64,000 bases of DNA from Billgrantia pellis (GTDB lineage Bacteria; Pseudomonadota; Gammaproteobacteria; Pseudomonadales; Halomonadaceae): NCBI RefSeq assembly GCF_008297955.1, contig NZ_VTPY01000006.1, forward strand, positions 186,001 to 250,000, in the 5' to 3' direction. Within the stretch, counting starts at the first letter, position 1. Each line of letters begins with the position of its first letter. Under the pieces are notes generated by a model. The model ran no database searches and was not told the DNA's origin. It was given only the letters and a program-made list of their open reading frames with translations. This document shows, one piece after another, positions 8,460 to 18,451 of this stretch. A program made the position numbers and the translations under genes.

Positions 8460-10160
8460 GTGTCGTCTGCGGCAACGCCGCGCAGCCAGCAACGCTGGCT
8501 GCTCACCCTGCTGATGGGAACGATGCTGTTGCTTTGCCTGGCGCCCAGCCTGCGGCTGCTGATGGAGGCCCTCAGCGGTCTCGGCCTGGGCAGCGAGGCC
8601 CCGCTATGGCGCGTTCTCGCCTCGCCCCGTACCTGGCTGGCGCTGTGGCACAGCCTTTATACCGGCGTCCTGGGCATGCTGATCGCGCTGCTGTTGGGTG
8701 GCCTGTTCGCCTTCGCCATCACGCTGACCGACGTGCGCGGCAAGGGCGTGCTGATGTTCTGCTTCATGTTACCGATGATGATTCCGCCCCAGGTCACCGC
8801 GCTGAGCTGGCTGCAGCTGTTCGGACCGGCCAGCCCCTTGCTCAACAGTTTGAATATCGCGCCGGCACTGGGCGCTCCTCAGCCGCTTCATTCGGGCGAG
8901 GGGATCGCTTTATTGCTGGGCATCCAGAGCGCGCCGTTGGTGTTCTTGGCATTGCGTACCAGTCTGGTGGCGCTGCCGCGCGAGCTGATGGAAGCCGCGC
9001 GTATCAGCGGCGCCCGGCCATTCCAGGTGTGGCGCCATACGGTGCTGCCGCTCACACGTGGCGGGCTGGTCGCCGGTGGCGCCATGGCCTTCGTCTCCAA
9101 TCTCGGTAACTTCGGCATTCCCGCCATGCTCGGCATTCCCGCCGGCTACTATGTGCTGCCTACCCTGATCTACCAGCGCATGGCCGGCTTCGGTACCGGC
9201 GTGCTGGCCGAGATGGCCGCCCTGTCGATGTTGATCGGCGGGCTGGCACTGGCCGGGGTCGCCCTGCAGCAGCGGTTGCTGAAGCGCAGCCGCTTCGGCC
9301 TGATCGGTCATGCCGGGCGTGCCCACGACCTGTCGCTGGGTCGCTGGCGAGGCGGTGTCGAGGCGGGCCTTGCCATCCTGCTCGCGGCGGTCCTCCTCGC
9401 GCCGCTGCTGGCGCTGGTGGTCGGTTCGCTGGTTCCGGCCATGGGAGTTCCCTTGACGGTCGAGAGTGCTACCCTGGAAGCCTACCGCGAGATGCTGGGT
9501 CGCCAGGGCGTGACGCGCCGGGCCATGCGCAACAGCCTATGGCTGGCCGGTGGGGCTGCGCTCACGCTGATGGTCGTGTGCCTGCCGCTGGCCTATCGCC
9601 TGCAGCGTCTTCCACAGCGCTGGCAGGGGCTGGTTCTCAGTGTCATCGAGCTGCCCTACGCCCTGCCCGGGGTGGTGCTGGCGGTAGCCTGCATCCTGCT
9701 CTTCGTACGTCCACTGCCCTTGGTCGAAGTGTCTCTCTACGGCACCCTGTGGCTGATCTTCATCGCCTATCTGGCACGTTTCCTGTTGGTCGGCTTGAAG
9801 CCCGTGACCGCAAGCCTGGCGCAGCTCGACCCGTCGCTCGAGGAGGCCGCCCAGTTGGCCGGTGCCGGCCTGTGGCGACGGTTATCCGGCATTGTGCTGC
9901 CGCTGCTGGCTCCGGCGCTGTTCGCCGGCGGCCTGCTGGTGTTCCTGATCGCAGTGAACGAACTCACCGTCTCGGCACTGCTGTGGAGCGCCGGCAACGA
10001 GACATTGGGCGTGCTGATCTACACCCTCGATCAGGGCGGCGACAGCGTACTGGCCTCGGCGGTGGCGGTGCTGGTCGTCGCTATGGTGGCGCTGCTGATG
10101 TTGTCGCTCAACATGATGGCTTCGCGCCTGCCCCGGGGGGTGATCCCATGGCGGGACTGA
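8460..10160 (+). CDS. ABC transporter permease, fused two-domain iron(III) type
   Basis: 566 residues starting with GTG one base after the binding-protein stop and behind GGAGG. There are two homologous permease halves of about six membrane segments each. Each half carries an EAA loop: ELMEAARISGARPFQVWRHT in the first half, SLEEAAQLAGAGLWRRLSGI in the second. Fused permeases of this kind are usual for FbpB/ThiP-like importers. It forms the membrane channel with the neighbouring ATPase; the stop overlaps the ATPase start by 13 bases. Frames extending further upstream run inside the binding protein and are not real. Confidence 0.85.
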   Translation: MSSAATPRSQQRWLLTLLMGTMLLLCLAPSLRLLMEALSGLGLGSEAPLWRVLASPRTWLALWHSLYTGVLGMLIALLLGGLFAFAITLTDVRGKGVLMFCFMLPMMIPPQVTALSWLQLFGPASPLLNSLNIAPALGAPQPLHSGEGIALLLGIQSAPLVFLALRTSLVALPRELMEAARISGARPFQVWRHTVLPLTRGGLVAGGAMAFVSNLGNFGIPAMLGIPAGYYVLPTLIYQRMAGFGTGVLAEMAALSMLIGGLALAGVALQQRLLKRSRFGLIGHAGRAHDLSLGRWRGGVEAGLAILLAAVLLAPLLALVVGSLVPAMGVPLTVESATLEAYREMLGRQGVTRRAMRNSLWLAGGAALTLMVVCLPLAYRLQRLPQRWQGLVLSVIELPYALPGVVLAVACILLFVRPLPLVEVSLYGTLWLIFIAYLARFLLVGLKPVTASLAQLDPSLEEAAQLAGAGLWRRLSGIVLPLLAPALFAGGLLVFLIAVNELTVSALLWSAGNETLGVLIYTLDQGGDSVLASAVAVLVVAMVALLMLSLNMMASRLPRGVIPWRD

Positions 10161-11200
10161 GCCTGGCCGGGGTCGGCAAGCGCTTTGGCGAGCATGCGGC
10201 GGTGAGTGGGTTGACACTGGACGTCGCCGCGGGGGAGTTCGTGGCCCTGCTCGGCCCGAGCGGCTGTGGCAAGACCACCGTGCTGCGCATGCTGGCGGGC
10301 TTCGAGCAACCCAGCGAGGGGCATATCCGGCTCGGCGGTCGGACCCTTTCCGATGCGAGCCGCCATGTGCCGCCCGAGGAACGCAATATGGGCATGGTCT
10401 TTCAGTCCTACGCGTTGTGGCCGCACATGAGCGTGGCCGATAATGTCGGCTACCCGCTCAAGCTGCGCGGCGTCGGCGGTAGCGACTATCGCCGTCGCGT
10501 CGGTGAGGCGCTCGCCATGGTGGAGCTCGCGGCCCTGGCCGAGCGCCGCCCACAGGAGCTCAGCGGGGGCCAGCGCCAGCGCGTGGCGCTGGCCCGCTGC
10601 CTGGTGGCCTCGCCCGCGGTGGTTCTGCTCGACGAGCCGCTGGCGAACCTCGATCGCCACCTGCGCGCCGCCATGGAGGAGAGCTTCCGCGCCTTCCATC
10701 GGCGCAGCGGGGCCACGCTCGTCTATGTGACCCACGACCAGAGCGAGGCGATGGCGCTGGCCGATCGCATCGCCGTGATGCGCGAGGGGCGATTGGTGCA
10801 GTGGTCGACTCCCGAAACCCTCTATCGCCAACCGCACAGCGAGTGGCTGGCGGGTTTCATCGGCCAGGGCAGCGTGCTGTTGCTGCCAGGCGCGGTGCCC
10901 GGCCGGTGGCTGGAAGGCGATGCCCTGATGGCCGCCGCCGAGGAAGCGGGCGTGCAGGGGCGGGGCCCCGTGCTGGTTCGTCCGGAGCACGTCCGGCTTG
11001 GCGAGCGTGGCGGCCTGCGTGCGCGGGTGGAGCGAGCGGTCTTTCGCGGTGAGCGCTATGAACTCGGGCTGCGCCTGGCCGATGGTTCGGCACTGCTCGC
11101 TTACTCGGCCCGCCGCCTCGCTGAGGGCAGCACGATCGGCGTGACGCTGGACCTTGGCTGGGGGCTGGAACCGGAAGCGGGGACGCCGGGCCGGCGCTGA
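10148..11200 (+). CDS. ABC transporter ATP-binding protein
   Basis: 350 residues starting at the ATG inside the end of the permease gene. Walker A GPSGCGKTT near residue 37, Q-loop FQSYALWPHMS, signature LSGGQRQRVALAR, Walker B VVLLDEPLANLD and switch His in VTHDQSEAMALAD are all intact. From about residue 240 a TOBE-like regulatory domain follows, as in FbpC/PotA ATPases. It energises the importer encoded just upstream. No Rho-independent terminator is visible after the stop. Confidence 0.88.
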   Translation: MAGLSLAGVGKRFGEHAAVSGLTLDVAAGEFVALLGPSGCGKTTVLRMLAGFEQPSEGHIRLGGRTLSDASRHVPPEERNMGMVFQSYALWPHMSVADNVGYPLKLRGVGGSDYRRRVGEALAMVELAALAERRPQELSGGQRQRVALARCLVASPAVVLLDEPLANLDRHLRAAMEESFRAFHRRSGATLVYVTHDQSEAMALADRIAVMREGRLVQWSTPETLYRQPHSEWLAGFIGQGSVLLLPGAVPGRWLEGDALMAAAEEAGVQGRGPVLVRPEHVRLGERGGLRARVERAVFRGERYELGLRLADGSALLAYSARRLAEGSTIGVTLDLGWGLEPEAGTPGRR

Positions 11201-11300
11201 CCTCGGATGTCGCATCGTCTCGGCATACCTGGCGAGAATCGGTCAGCATCGACGGTAGTTCGAGCTTTTACCCAGCTTGGCGCATGGTATATTCGTTCAC

Positions 11301-11470
11301 CGGCAGTCAGGTTACTGTCCGTTACGCCCGGACCCGCTGCCGCCTGACAACCGGCCTCACGCCGGGGCCGAGGCGCCTGCAGACCGCGACCGCGCCGGAA
11401 GGACGACACGAAAGGAGTCGTGCCATGAGCCACATGGCACGGGCCAGGATATCGGCCCCTGGGAAGGCAT
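11301..11470 (+). other. Highly structured leader upstream of the L,D-transpeptidase
   Basis: The gene-free stretch 11201-11521 has a weak promoter-like TATATT (11288-11293), then a series of inverted repeats: GTCCG/CGGAC (11317-11333), CCGGC/GCCGG (11351-11365), ACGAC/GTCGT (11403-11421), GTGCCATG/CATGGCAC (11420-11440) and GGGCC/GGCCC (11441-11458). CGGCAG (11301-11306) can pair with CTGCCG (11337-11342), while TCAGG (11307-11311) can pair with CCTGA (11343-11347). Those two pairings cross, suggesting alternative folds or a pseudoknot. No known riboswitch consensus was recognised and no T-run follows. Confidence 0.4.
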
Positions 11471-11472
11471 AG
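11425..11472 (+). CDS. Possible 15-residue leader peptide
   Basis: ATG at 11425 follows AAAGGAG with seven bases between, a better ribosome site than that of the downstream L,D-transpeptidase gene. It reads MSHMARARISAPGKA and stops 49 bases before the next ATG. The Shine-Dalgarno sequence lies in the loop of the ACGAC/GTCGT hairpin, and the start codon lies inside the GTGCCATG hairpin stem. This looks like a regulatory upstream ORF. Too short for homology; its existence is inferred only from the ribosome site and structure. Confidence 0.35.
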   Translation: MSHMARARISAPGKA

Positions 11473-11521
11473 CGACACCATAACGAGCCGATACAAGCAA
11501 CAACGCGCAGGGCAGGGTGAC

Positions 11522-12181
11522 ATGTACAGGGGACGCTTCTCGACTGCCGTCTTGACGGTGGCATTGCTCACGTTCGGGCCGACGGCCCAGGCCAACCTTC
11601 CCTCAACCTCGCCCGAAGCGGGCGATCCTTCCTTCCTCTCTTCGATGCTCTGGCAGTCCCTCGACGGCGTGGCCATGCCCGAGGGGGTGACCCGGGACGA
11701 GGTCTGGTTGAGCATCGATCTTCGCCATCGCCAGGTGACGCTCTATCGCGGCGAGGCGGTGATCAAGCGCATCGAACATCTGGCCTACGGGGCCGGCGGC
11801 GCGGCTCCGCTTCGCGCCAAGGGGAGCTCGATGACGCCGCTGGGGGAGTTTCGCGTCGACCGGATCAACCGCGCCTCGCGCTTTGGGCTCTTCTTCGGCT
11901 TCGACTATCCCACGACGCAGGTAGCCGAGGAGGCGCTGCGGTTGGGCAGGATCACACCGCAGGAGTACGGCTACATCGAGCGCTACCGGGCGCGCCATGG
12001 GCGTGCGCCGCACGATACCGCCCTGGGGGGGCTGATCGGCATCCACGGTCTGGGTCGTGGCGACCCCGATGTTCACCAGCGCTTCGACTGGACCGAAGGC
12101 TGCGTGGCAGTGGATAACGAGCAGATCCGCGCCCTCGACCCTTGGTTGAGGATCGGCACTCGCGTCGTCATTCAAGGGTAG
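11522..12181 (+). CDS. L,D-transpeptidase family protein (YkuD domain)
   Basis: 219 residues with an N-terminal signal peptide ending near residue 24 (FGPTAQA). The YkuD catalytic domain runs from about residue 60, with the His of GIHGLGRG and the catalytic Cys194 in DWTEGCVAV. It would act in the periplasm on peptidoglycan stem peptides, making 3-3 cross-links or attaching lipoprotein. The active-site consensus usually reads SHGC; here it is TEGC, a variant found in short YkuD proteins. Preceded by the unusual structured leader and convergent with the tRNA-Sec gene. Confidence 0.85.
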   Translation: MYRGRFSTAVLTVALLTFGPTAQANLPSTSPEAGDPSFLSSMLWQSLDGVAMPEGVTRDEVWLSIDLRHRQVTLYRGEAVIKRIEHLAYGAGGAAPLRAKGSSMTPLGEFRVDRINRASRFGLFFGFDYPTTQVAEEALRLGRITPQEYGYIERYRARHGRAPHDTALGGLIGIHGLGRGDPDVHQRFDWTEGCVAVDNEQIRALDPWLRIGTRVVIQG

Positions 12182-12203
12182 TCAGCCTTCCTCGAAGGCG
12201 GGT

Positions 12204-12299
12204 TGGCGGAAGAGCGTGGGAGTCGAACCCACCAGGGACCGCTGGCAGCCCCTGCCAGATTTGAAGTCTGGCCGCCCCACCGGGGGTCGATCCTCTTCC
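12204..12299 (-). tRNA. selC: tRNA-Sec (selenocysteine, anticodon TCA)
   Basis: 96 bases including an encoded CCA. It reads GGAAGAGG at the 5' end, and the anticodon arm is CCAGA CT TCA AA TCTGG, decoding UGA. The long variable arm (GGGGCTGCCAGCGGTCCC) and T-arm GTGGG TTCGACT CCCAC closely follow E. coli selC. Oddity: the acceptor stem shows seven clear pairs, and the eighth position would be G opposite G with one extra base before the D-arm. It lies 20 bases after the selB stop in the same direction, so it is probably made from the fdo-sel transcript. Confidence 0.95.
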
Positions 12300-12319
12300 T
12301 TGAGTGTCACGGCGCGGGT

Positions 12320-14248
12320 TCACCGCCACATCCCGGCCTGGCGGATGAAGCGCTCGTCCCCCCTGCGTCGCGTGTACCCTACCCTATCAAAGAATTCGAG
12401 AATGTGAATGGCCAGCTTGCGCCCGGTGCCGATGCGGTCGCGGAACGCGGCCGCCCGTACCGCGCCGTGCGCTTCCGCCAGGGCCCGCACGATATTGGCC
12501 ATTTCGACGACCGTCTCGGCCAGGTAGAAGTGGTCCCGGCGAACCTGGTAGAGCCGGCCCAGGCGGGCGCAGGCAATCAGCGCCTGTCGAATGCGCGCTT
12601 CGTCGAGTTCCGTGGCGGCGGCCATGTCGCGCACCCTCGGCGGCTGGAAGGGGGCGGCGGCGATGAACGGCTCGAGTCGCTGCCACAGCGCCTCGTCAGC
12701 ATCGCCGAGGATCGCGCGATGCTCAGGCAGGGCGACGAAGGGGCCATGGGCGCTTAGTGCCCCGCGTTCGACCAGCGTTGTCAGCAGCTCTCGACCTACC
12801 GGCTCGGGCAGCCCGGGCATGGCCTGACGCGCCAGGCGGGTGCGCTCGGTGCCGAGCATCGAGGGGTCGTGCGCATGGTTGGTCGCGACGGCTTCGAGCA
12901 GGCGCGCTTCCAGCACCTCGATGGCCTCATGCGAAAAGGCGCGGATCTGGCCTTGGGTGGCGATGACCCGACCTCCCAACGCCCGGACGCGTGCGGCCAG
13001 TGCCGTCGCATCGGCATTGGCGTTGCGCGCCGTGGCGCCCAGATCGACCCCGTCGGGTCGCTGGCGCAGCGCTTGTCGCAAGGGCAGGTCGAGATCGTAC
13101 GGCGGGCCCGAGGCCACACACTCGGCCAATGCCCTGAGCCAGGCGAGGCGTTCGGGACGGCGCTGGCCACGGCGGGGCGGGTCGCCGTCGAGCACCACCC
13201 CGCCGCCCAGGGTGAGGCGCCCGCCGGGATCGCGAATCACGAAGCGATCCCCGAGGCAGGCGTGCACCGGGGCGTCAAGCACGAGCTGGCCCAGCCCATG
13301 CTCGCCCGGGCCGAGCCGCTGGCCCTCGAGCAGTGACAGGCGGCCGCTGAGTCGGGTGACGCCCAGGTGCGTGTGAATTGGCGCCCAGTGCTTGATCACC
13401 GGCGCGCCGTGGAGCAGTTGCAGCTGAACATCGAGGCGCCGGAGCGGCGGCGTCTCCAGCGCCTCGGCCACGATCCAGTCGCCACGCTGGATCGCGTCGC
13501 GGGCCATGCCCGGCCCGGCGAGGTTGAGCGCCACGCGATCGCCCTGTTGCGCCCGCTCGCTGGCGCGATGCTGTCGGCGCAGGCCCCGTACCCGCGCCGT
13601 CAGACCGGCCGGCACCAGGCGCACTTCGTCGCCCTGCGCCACGTGGCCGGCGAAGGCCGTGCCGGTCACCACCAGCCCGGCACCGGCCTTGGTGAAGACC
13701 CGGTCGACGGCGAGCCGGAAGCGCCCATGCACCGTCTCTTGGCGCTGCATCGCCGCCGCTGTCCATAGCCGGTCGCGCAGTTCTTCCACGCCTTCGCCGC
13801 TGTGGCTGGAGACCTCGACGATCATCGCCCCGGCCAATGGCGTATCGGCCAGCAGCGCAGCGATGTCTTCACGCACCTGACGCCGACGCTCGGCGTCGAC
13901 CCGGTCGATCTTGGTCAGCGCCACCAGACCGCGGTCGAGCCCCAGCAGGGTGAGGATCTGCAAATGCTCGACGGTCTGCGGCATGACGCCATCGTCGGCG
14001 GCCACCACCAGCAGGACCGTGTCGACGCCGGCGCTGCCCGCCAGCATGTGGTGAAGAAACCGTGCGTGACCGGGCACGTCGACGAAGCCGAGCTCGACGC
14101 CCTCGGTCACCACGGGATAGGCGAAGCCGGGCTCGATGGTCAGCCCACGTGCCTTCTCTTCCTTCAAACGGTCGGTGTCGATGCCGGTGAGCCGTTGGAT
14201 CAGGGCGGTCTTGCCATGATCGACATGGCCGGCGGTGCCGACGATCAA
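12320..14248 (-). CDS. selB: Selenocysteine-specific elongation factor SelB
   Basis: 642 residues. The EF-Tu-like GTPase domain has GHVDHGKT at residues 7-14, DVPGH near residue 58 and TKID near 113. Domains II/III follow, then C-terminal winged-helix repeats from about residue 390 that bind the SECIS hairpin. It delivers Sec-tRNA to UGA codons such as that of fdoG. The start codon is TTG, overlapping the selA stop (TTGA) behind GGAGG inside selA, so translation should be coupled to selA. Confidence 0.95.
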   Translation of the reverse strand: MIVGTAGHVDHGKTALIQRLTGIDTDRLKEEKARGLTIEPGFAYPVVTEGVELGFVDVPGHARFLHHMLAGSAGVDTVLLVVAADDGVMPQTVEHLQILTLLGLDRGLVALTKIDRVDAERRRQVREDIAALLADTPLAGAMIVEVSSHSGEGVEELRDRLWTAAAMQRQETVHGRFRLAVDRVFTKAGAGLVVTGTAFAGHVAQGDEVRLVPAGLTARVRGLRRQHRASERAQQGDRVALNLAGPGMARDAIQRGDWIVAEALETPPLRRLDVQLQLLHGAPVIKHWAPIHTHLGVTRLSGRLSLLEGQRLGPGEHGLGQLVLDAPVHACLGDRFVIRDPGGRLTLGGGVVLDGDPPRRGQRRPERLAWLRALAECVASGPPYDLDLPLRQALRQRPDGVDLGATARNANADATALAARVRALGGRVIATQGQIRAFSHEAIEVLEARLLEAVATNHAHDPSMLGTERTRLARQAMPGLPEPVGRELLTTLVERGALSAHGPFVALPEHRAILGDADEALWQRLEPFIAAAPFQPPRVRDMAAATELDEARIRQALIACARLGRLYQVRRDHFYLAETVVEMANIVRALAEAHGAVRAAAFRDRIGTGRKLAIHILEFFDRVGYTRRRGDERFIRQAGMWR

Positions 14249-15786
14249 GGCGTGCCTCCGTACGTTTCGCTGCTGGCGGCGCTCCGTGCGTCGCTGGCCG
14301 CACGGTTTCCTGTCCCTTCAGCCGCCTTCCTCTCATCGCTTGCCATGCCGCTCTCCGTGCCGGCCGTGTAGCGTCGCTGGAGCGCTTCCAGCTGCCCCAG
14401 GAAGGCCGTCTCTTCGGCCTCGCCGACCAAGCTGCGCAGGTCGAGACGCAGGGCGCCGTCGCTGAGTCGGCCGATGACGGGGCGGGGCAGGCCGCGCAGG
14501 GCCGTCTCGAGGTGCCGTAGGCGACGCTCGCGCAGACGGCGCGGACTCTCCTCGGGTCGCCACACCAGCGCTCGGCTGGGCAGGCGGTCGACCGGTAGCG
14601 AGCCGCTGCCGAGTTGGCTCAGGCATGGTTCGAGCGTCACCGTGATGTCGGGAAGCAAGTGCTGAACGTGGGGCAGCAAGCGCTCGCCAGTGGCGGCGAT
14701 ATCGGTTTCGGGGCGGGTCAACAGCGCCAGGGTGGGGATGTCGCGCTGCGGGACATCGCTGTCGCGATAAAGGCGCAGCGTCGCCTCGAGCGCGGCCAGG
14801 GTCAGCTTGTCCAGGCGCAGGGCGCGCTTCAGCGGGTGGCGCTTGATAGAGGCGATGGCCTCGCGGCGGCCGACGATGATGCCGGCCTGCGGGCCGCCCA
14901 GTAGCTTATCCCCGCTGAAGGTGACCACGTCGGCGCCGGCGCCGACGGCATCAAGGGGCTGCGCCTCGTAGGGCAGGCCGAGCGCGGCGAAGTCGGCCAG
15001 TGCGCCGCTGCCCAGATCGACCAGGAAGGGAAGACCGTGGGCATGGGCGATGTCGGCCAAACGGGGTTCGGGAACGCTGCCGGTGAAGCCGGTAATGGCG
15101 TAGTTGGAGGTATGGGCCTTGACGATCATCCCCGTGTGCTCGCCGATGGCCTCCTCGAAATCGCGCGCGTGGGTACGGTTGGTGGCACCCACCTCGCGCA
15201 GGCGGCAGCCCGCCGCGGCCATGATGTCGGGCATGCGGAAGGCGCCGCCGATCTCGATCAGCTCGCCGCGCGAGATCAGCGCCTCGCGACCGGCACCCAG
15301 CGCCCCCAGAGCCAGCAGCACGGCACCGGCATTGTTGTTGACCACGGTAGCCGCCTCGGCACCGGTCAGCTCACACAGCAAGCCTTCGACCAGCCGGTCG
15401 CGATCGCCGCGGCCCCCGCTGTCGAGGTCATACTCCAGCGCCACCGGGTGACGCGCCGCTTGCGTCATGGCCTCGATGGCCGCCTCGGCGAGCGGCGAAC
15501 GGCCCAGGTTAGTGTGTATCACCGTGCCGGTGAGGTTGAATACCGCGCGACAGGCCGGCCGGGCCAGTTCGGCCAGGCGGCTCAGCACCCGCGTCGCCAG
15601 GCTGTCCAAGTCGGGGCAGGCCGGTGCGGCCGGCTGTGCCAGCACGCGTCGGGTCTCGTCCAGCGTCTGGCGCACGGCGCGCCGCACAAGGCGTTGGCCG
15701 TAGCTTCCGCGGGCCTCTCGCACATGAGGGTGGGCCAGCAGTGCATCCACCGCAGGCAGGCTGCGTCGAACGTCCATTGTCGTCAT
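14245..15786 (-). CDS. selA: L-seryl-tRNA(Sec) selenium transferase
   Basis: 513 residues from MTTMDVRRSL; a second ATG three codons later is equally possible. PLP enzyme that converts seryl-tRNA(Sec) to selenocysteyl-tRNA using selenophosphate. The PLP lysine lies in FSGDKLLGGPQAG. Other conserved stretches are NLTGTVIHTNLGRSPL and AATVVNNNAGAVLLALGALG. The last ~40 residues, rich in Ala, Ser and Glu, extend past the usual end of SelA and overlap nothing but the selB start region, so they may be a non-functional tail. The selenophosphate synthetase gene selD is not in the window. Confidence 0.94.
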   Translation of the reverse strand: MTTMDVRRSLPAVDALLAHPHVREARGSYGQRLVRRAVRQTLDETRRVLAQPAAPACPDLDSLATRVLSRLAELARPACRAVFNLTGTVIHTNLGRSPLAEAAIEAMTQAARHPVALEYDLDSGGRGDRDRLVEGLLCELTGAEAATVVNNNAGAVLLALGALGAGREALISRGELIEIGGAFRMPDIMAAAGCRLREVGATNRTHARDFEEAIGEHTGMIVKAHTSNYAITGFTGSVPEPRLADIAHAHGLPFLVDLGSGALADFAALGLPYEAQPLDAVGAGADVVTFSGDKLLGGPQAGIIVGRREAIASIKRHPLKRALRLDKLTLAALEATLRLYRDSDVPQRDIPTLALLTRPETDIAATGERLLPHVQHLLPDITVTLEPCLSQLGSGSLPVDRLPSRALVWRPEESPRRLRERRLRHLETALRGLPRPVIGRLSDGALRLDLRSLVGEAEETAFLGQLEALQRRYTAGTESGMASDERKAAEGTGNRAASDARSAASSETYGGTP

Positions 15787-15884
15787 TCCATGCGGGGGGC
15801 GGTCGTTTCTCCTGTCCAAAGGAGATGGGGCGTGCCTATGGCATAGCATGCCGGGCCGGGCCGCGTCCATGCGTGTCCGGCTGG

Positions 15885-16814
15885 CTAGGCGTTGACGATC
15901 AGCAGCGGGTTGGTCCCGCTGCGCCGGTAGCGGCCCTCCTCGTCGATGAGCAGGTCGAGCGCGAGACTGGCGAGGTCGTCGGCCAGTGGTTCGGCGTCGG
16001 CGTCGAGCGTGCGCGGAAAGATCTTGAGGTAGCTGCCGCAGTCGCCGCAGGCCTCGGCCTGGGCCGGCAGGGGGGCGGTCGTGTCGCTCTCTTCCGCCAG
16101 GCTCAGGTAATCGAGCTTGCCGCTCTGTTCGCACACGCTGCAGATGGAGCGCTCCAGATACCACTGGGTGGCGCACAGTCCGCACTGAAGGTAGCGCACG
16201 CCGTTATACTGCGGATCGGCTTCGATCACGCTGGCCAGGGGCGGCGAGCCACAGCTGGGGCACAGGGTGCGCACCTCGCCGACCGGACGCGCCGGTGCCT
16301 GGGGCAACGTATGCGTTAGGCGCAGCCAGGCCACCTGCAGCGCGGCAGCTACCAGTGGCATCAGGCCGCGAGTTCGTTCGTCGCCGGCTTCGCCCGCGAG
16401 CACGTCGTCAGCCAGCCGATCGATCTCTTCCGCCGACAGCTTGCGCAGGGTGTCGAGCAGCGGGCGCTGGGCCTGGCCGACGTGCAGCTCGAGCGCGTCC
16501 AACAGGGCGTCGAGCTCGGCCCGGATACCGATGTCGCCGCGCAGCGCCTGCACGTTGAGTGGCGGCATGCCGTGCTCCAGTGCCAGGGAGAAGGCCTCGG
16601 GCCCGGGCTGCCAGCTCGGCGTAGTGCGTTCCAGTGCAACCTGCTGGGCCTGGGCCAGCTGCGCCATGAAGCGCAGGAAGTCTCCGAGCGGCGCGACGCG
16701 CTCGGCGAGAGCTCGCAGGCGTTTTGCGCGCCGGGCGAAATGGTCGTCGTCGGGCAGGCGAACCTCGGGGGGATGCATCACCCCCGTCGGGGCATTGCCG
16801 AAGGCGTGTGTCAC
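15885..16814 (-). CDS. fdhE: Formate dehydrogenase accessory protein FdhE
   Basis: 309 residues, the same length as E. coli FdhE. The start is the GTG that overlaps the fdoI stop (GTGA), with AGGAG six bases before it; longer versions starting upstream are unlikely. Four CxxC pairs mark the iron-binding rubredoxin-like part: LCPSCG, QCGLC, ICSVC and ACGDC. FdhE interacts with the catalytic subunits of respiratory formate dehydrogenase during maturation. A 98-base gap separates it from selA. Confidence 0.93.
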   Translation of the reverse strand: MTHAFGNAPTGVMHPPEVRLPDDDHFARRAKRLRALAERVAPLGDFLRFMAQLAQAQQVALERTTPSWQPGPEAFSLALEHGMPPLNVQALRGDIGIRAELDALLDALELHVGQAQRPLLDTLRKLSAEEIDRLADDVLAGEAGDERTRGLMPLVAAALQVAWLRLTHTLPQAPARPVGEVRTLCPSCGSPPLASVIEADPQYNGVRYLQCGLCATQWYLERSICSVCEQSGKLDYLSLAEESDTTAPLPAQAEACGDCGSYLKIFPRTLDADAEPLADDLASLALDLLIDEEGRYRRSGTNPLLIVNA

Positions 16815-17506
16815 GGCGACTCCTGTCGGTTCGTGGGCGTGTCGTGGCGGCGGCTGATCGCGCGATGCTTGCGCGCCTTCTCGCGCTCCTCCTCGTACCA
16901 CAGATCATGGTGATGACGCGCCCAGGCCCAACTGACCCGGCCGCGTACCATGGCCTGGAACGAGCCCTTGACCCAGATACCCGAGTAGACATGGATGATC
17001 AAGGTGATGATGGCGAGAAAGGCGACGACGGCATGCCCCAGGGACGCCAGCCGGCGCAAGGTGATGGGGATGGCATCGGCGAAATAGGGCTGCCAGATCA
17101 GCAGGCCGGTGATCAGCAGCAGGACGATGCAGCCGAGCATGATCCAGTACACCAATTTCTGGCCCGCGTTGTTCTTGCCCACCGGCGGCAGCTTTTCGTC
17201 GCGATTGGCCAGCACGTCGCGGATCTGCTTGAGCCATTGAACGTCGTGTCGACGGATCGTGCTCTCCTTGAAGAAGGCGACTGCCATGAAGAGGAACATC
17301 AGCGTCATGAACAGGCCGATGTAGGGATGCAGGATGCGGGTCATGGTCGGCCCGCCGAACAGCGCGGTCAACGACCAGAAAAAGGGGTGGAAGAACGGCA
17401 GCCCACTGAGCACCAGCAACACGAAGCTGATCGCGACGAGCCAGTGATTGAGGCGGTTCCATACGCTGTAGCGCCGCAGCGCGGGGTCCGATTTGGCCAG
17501 GCTCAT
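16811..17506 (-). CDS. fdoI: Formate dehydrogenase gamma subunit, cytochrome b556
   Basis: 231 residues with four membrane helices (for example [18 protein letters not shown] near residues 22-40). Histidines for two b-type hemes are visible in [27 protein letters not shown] and IIHVYSGIW. It anchors the periplasm-facing complex and passes electrons to quinone. The start overlaps the fdoH stop by four bases and the stop overlaps the fdhE GTG. It could equally be called fdnI; the sequence does not separate the nitrate-linked from the aerobic type. Confidence 0.92.
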   Translation of the reverse strand: MSLAKSDPALRRYSVWNRLNHWLVAISFVLLVLSGLPFFHPFFWSLTALFGGPTMTRILHPYIGLFMTLMFLFMAVAFFKESTIRRHDVQWLKQIRDVLANRDEKLPPVGKNNAGQKLVYWIMLGCIVLLLITGLLIWQPYFADAIPITLRRLASLGHAVVAFLAIITLIIHVYSGIWVKGSFQAMVRGRVSWAWARHHHDLWYEEEREKARKHRAISRRHDTPTNRQESP

Positions 17507-18432
17507 GGGCGTTCCTCCCGTTCGCGTTCGCGGGCCTCATCCTCGCGCACTGCCGCTTCGTCCTCCTCGCCGTATTCCTTGGGGCCGGCGGTGACGTAAT
17601 GGAAGAAGCCGGTCAGGGCGGCCAGGCCGATCGCCATGGAGGCCAGCGGCTTGGTTACGCCCTTCCAGGCGTCGACCAGCGGGCTGATGCGCGGGTCCTC
17701 GGGCAGGTGGCTGTAGAGCCCCGGCCGGTCGGCGTGCTGCAGCACGTAGATTACATGGGTGCCGTCGACCCCTTCGGGGTTGTAGACCCCGGCGTTGTCG
17801 AAGCCGCGGCTCCTGAGGAAATTCGTGCGGGTCTCGGCCAGGTCGAACATGTCCTCGCGGGTGCCGAACATGATCGAGCCGGTGGGGCATGACTTCACGC
17901 AAGCCGGCTCCAGGCCATGGAACACCCGATCGGAGCAGAGCGTGCACTTGTAGGCCTTGTGGTCCTTCTTCGAGATGCGCGGCACGTCGAAGGGGCAGCC
18001 CGACACGCAATAGCCGCAGCCGATGCAGTGCTCCGAATTGAAGTCGACGATGCCGTTGGCGTACTGCACGATGGCGCCGGGCGCCGGGCACGCCTCGAGG
18101 CAGCCCGGTTCGGCGCAGTGCATGCAGTTGTCCTTGCGGATCAGCCACTCGAGGTTGCCCTGCTCGTCCTCGTACTCATCGAAGCGCATCACCTGCCAGG
18201 TGTTGGGCGTGAGGTCGAGCGGGTTGTCGTATTCGCCGACGCACTCGCCGACCTCGTCGCGCAGATCGTTCCACTCGGCGCAGGCCACCTGGCACGCTTT
18301 GCAGCCGATGCAGCGCGACACGTCGATCAGCTTGGTCACGCGATCCACCCCACCGCTCCGCTCCTGGGGCGAGGGCACCTGCGTTGCCGACCGGGCGATG
18401 ACGTTCTGCAGGTTGATCTGGTCGCCTCTCAT
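17503..18432 (-). CDS. fdoH: Formate dehydrogenase beta subunit, four [4Fe-4S] clusters
   Basis: 309 residues. Four ferredoxin-type cysteine groups are seen in order: [11 protein letters not shown] near residue 41, [13 protein letters not shown] near 103, [11 protein letters not shown] near 136, and CTLCSDRV with ACVKSC near 158-180. One membrane helix near the C-terminus ([19 protein letters not shown]) anchors it. It carries electrons from the fdoG molybdenum site to cytochrome b. The acidic/arginine-rich tail ends EREREERP and overlaps the fdoI start (ATGA). Confidence 0.94.
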   Translation of the reverse strand: MRGDQINLQNVIARSATQVPSPQERSGGVDRVTKLIDVSRCIGCKACQVACAEWNDLRDEVGECVGEYDNPLDLTPNTWQVMRFDEYEDEQGNLEWLIRKDNCMHCAEPGCLEACPAPGAIVQYANGIVDFNSEHCIGCGYCVSGCPFDVPRISKKDHKAYKCTLCSDRVFHGLEPACVKSCPTGSIMFGTREDMFDLAETRTNFLRSRGFDNAGVYNPEGVDGTHVIYVLQHADRPGLYSHLPEDPRISPLVDAWKGVTKPLASMAIGLAALTGFFHYVTAGPKEYGEEDEAAVREDEAREREREERP

Positions 18433-18451
18433 GTCGTTTCGCCTCCTTGCG

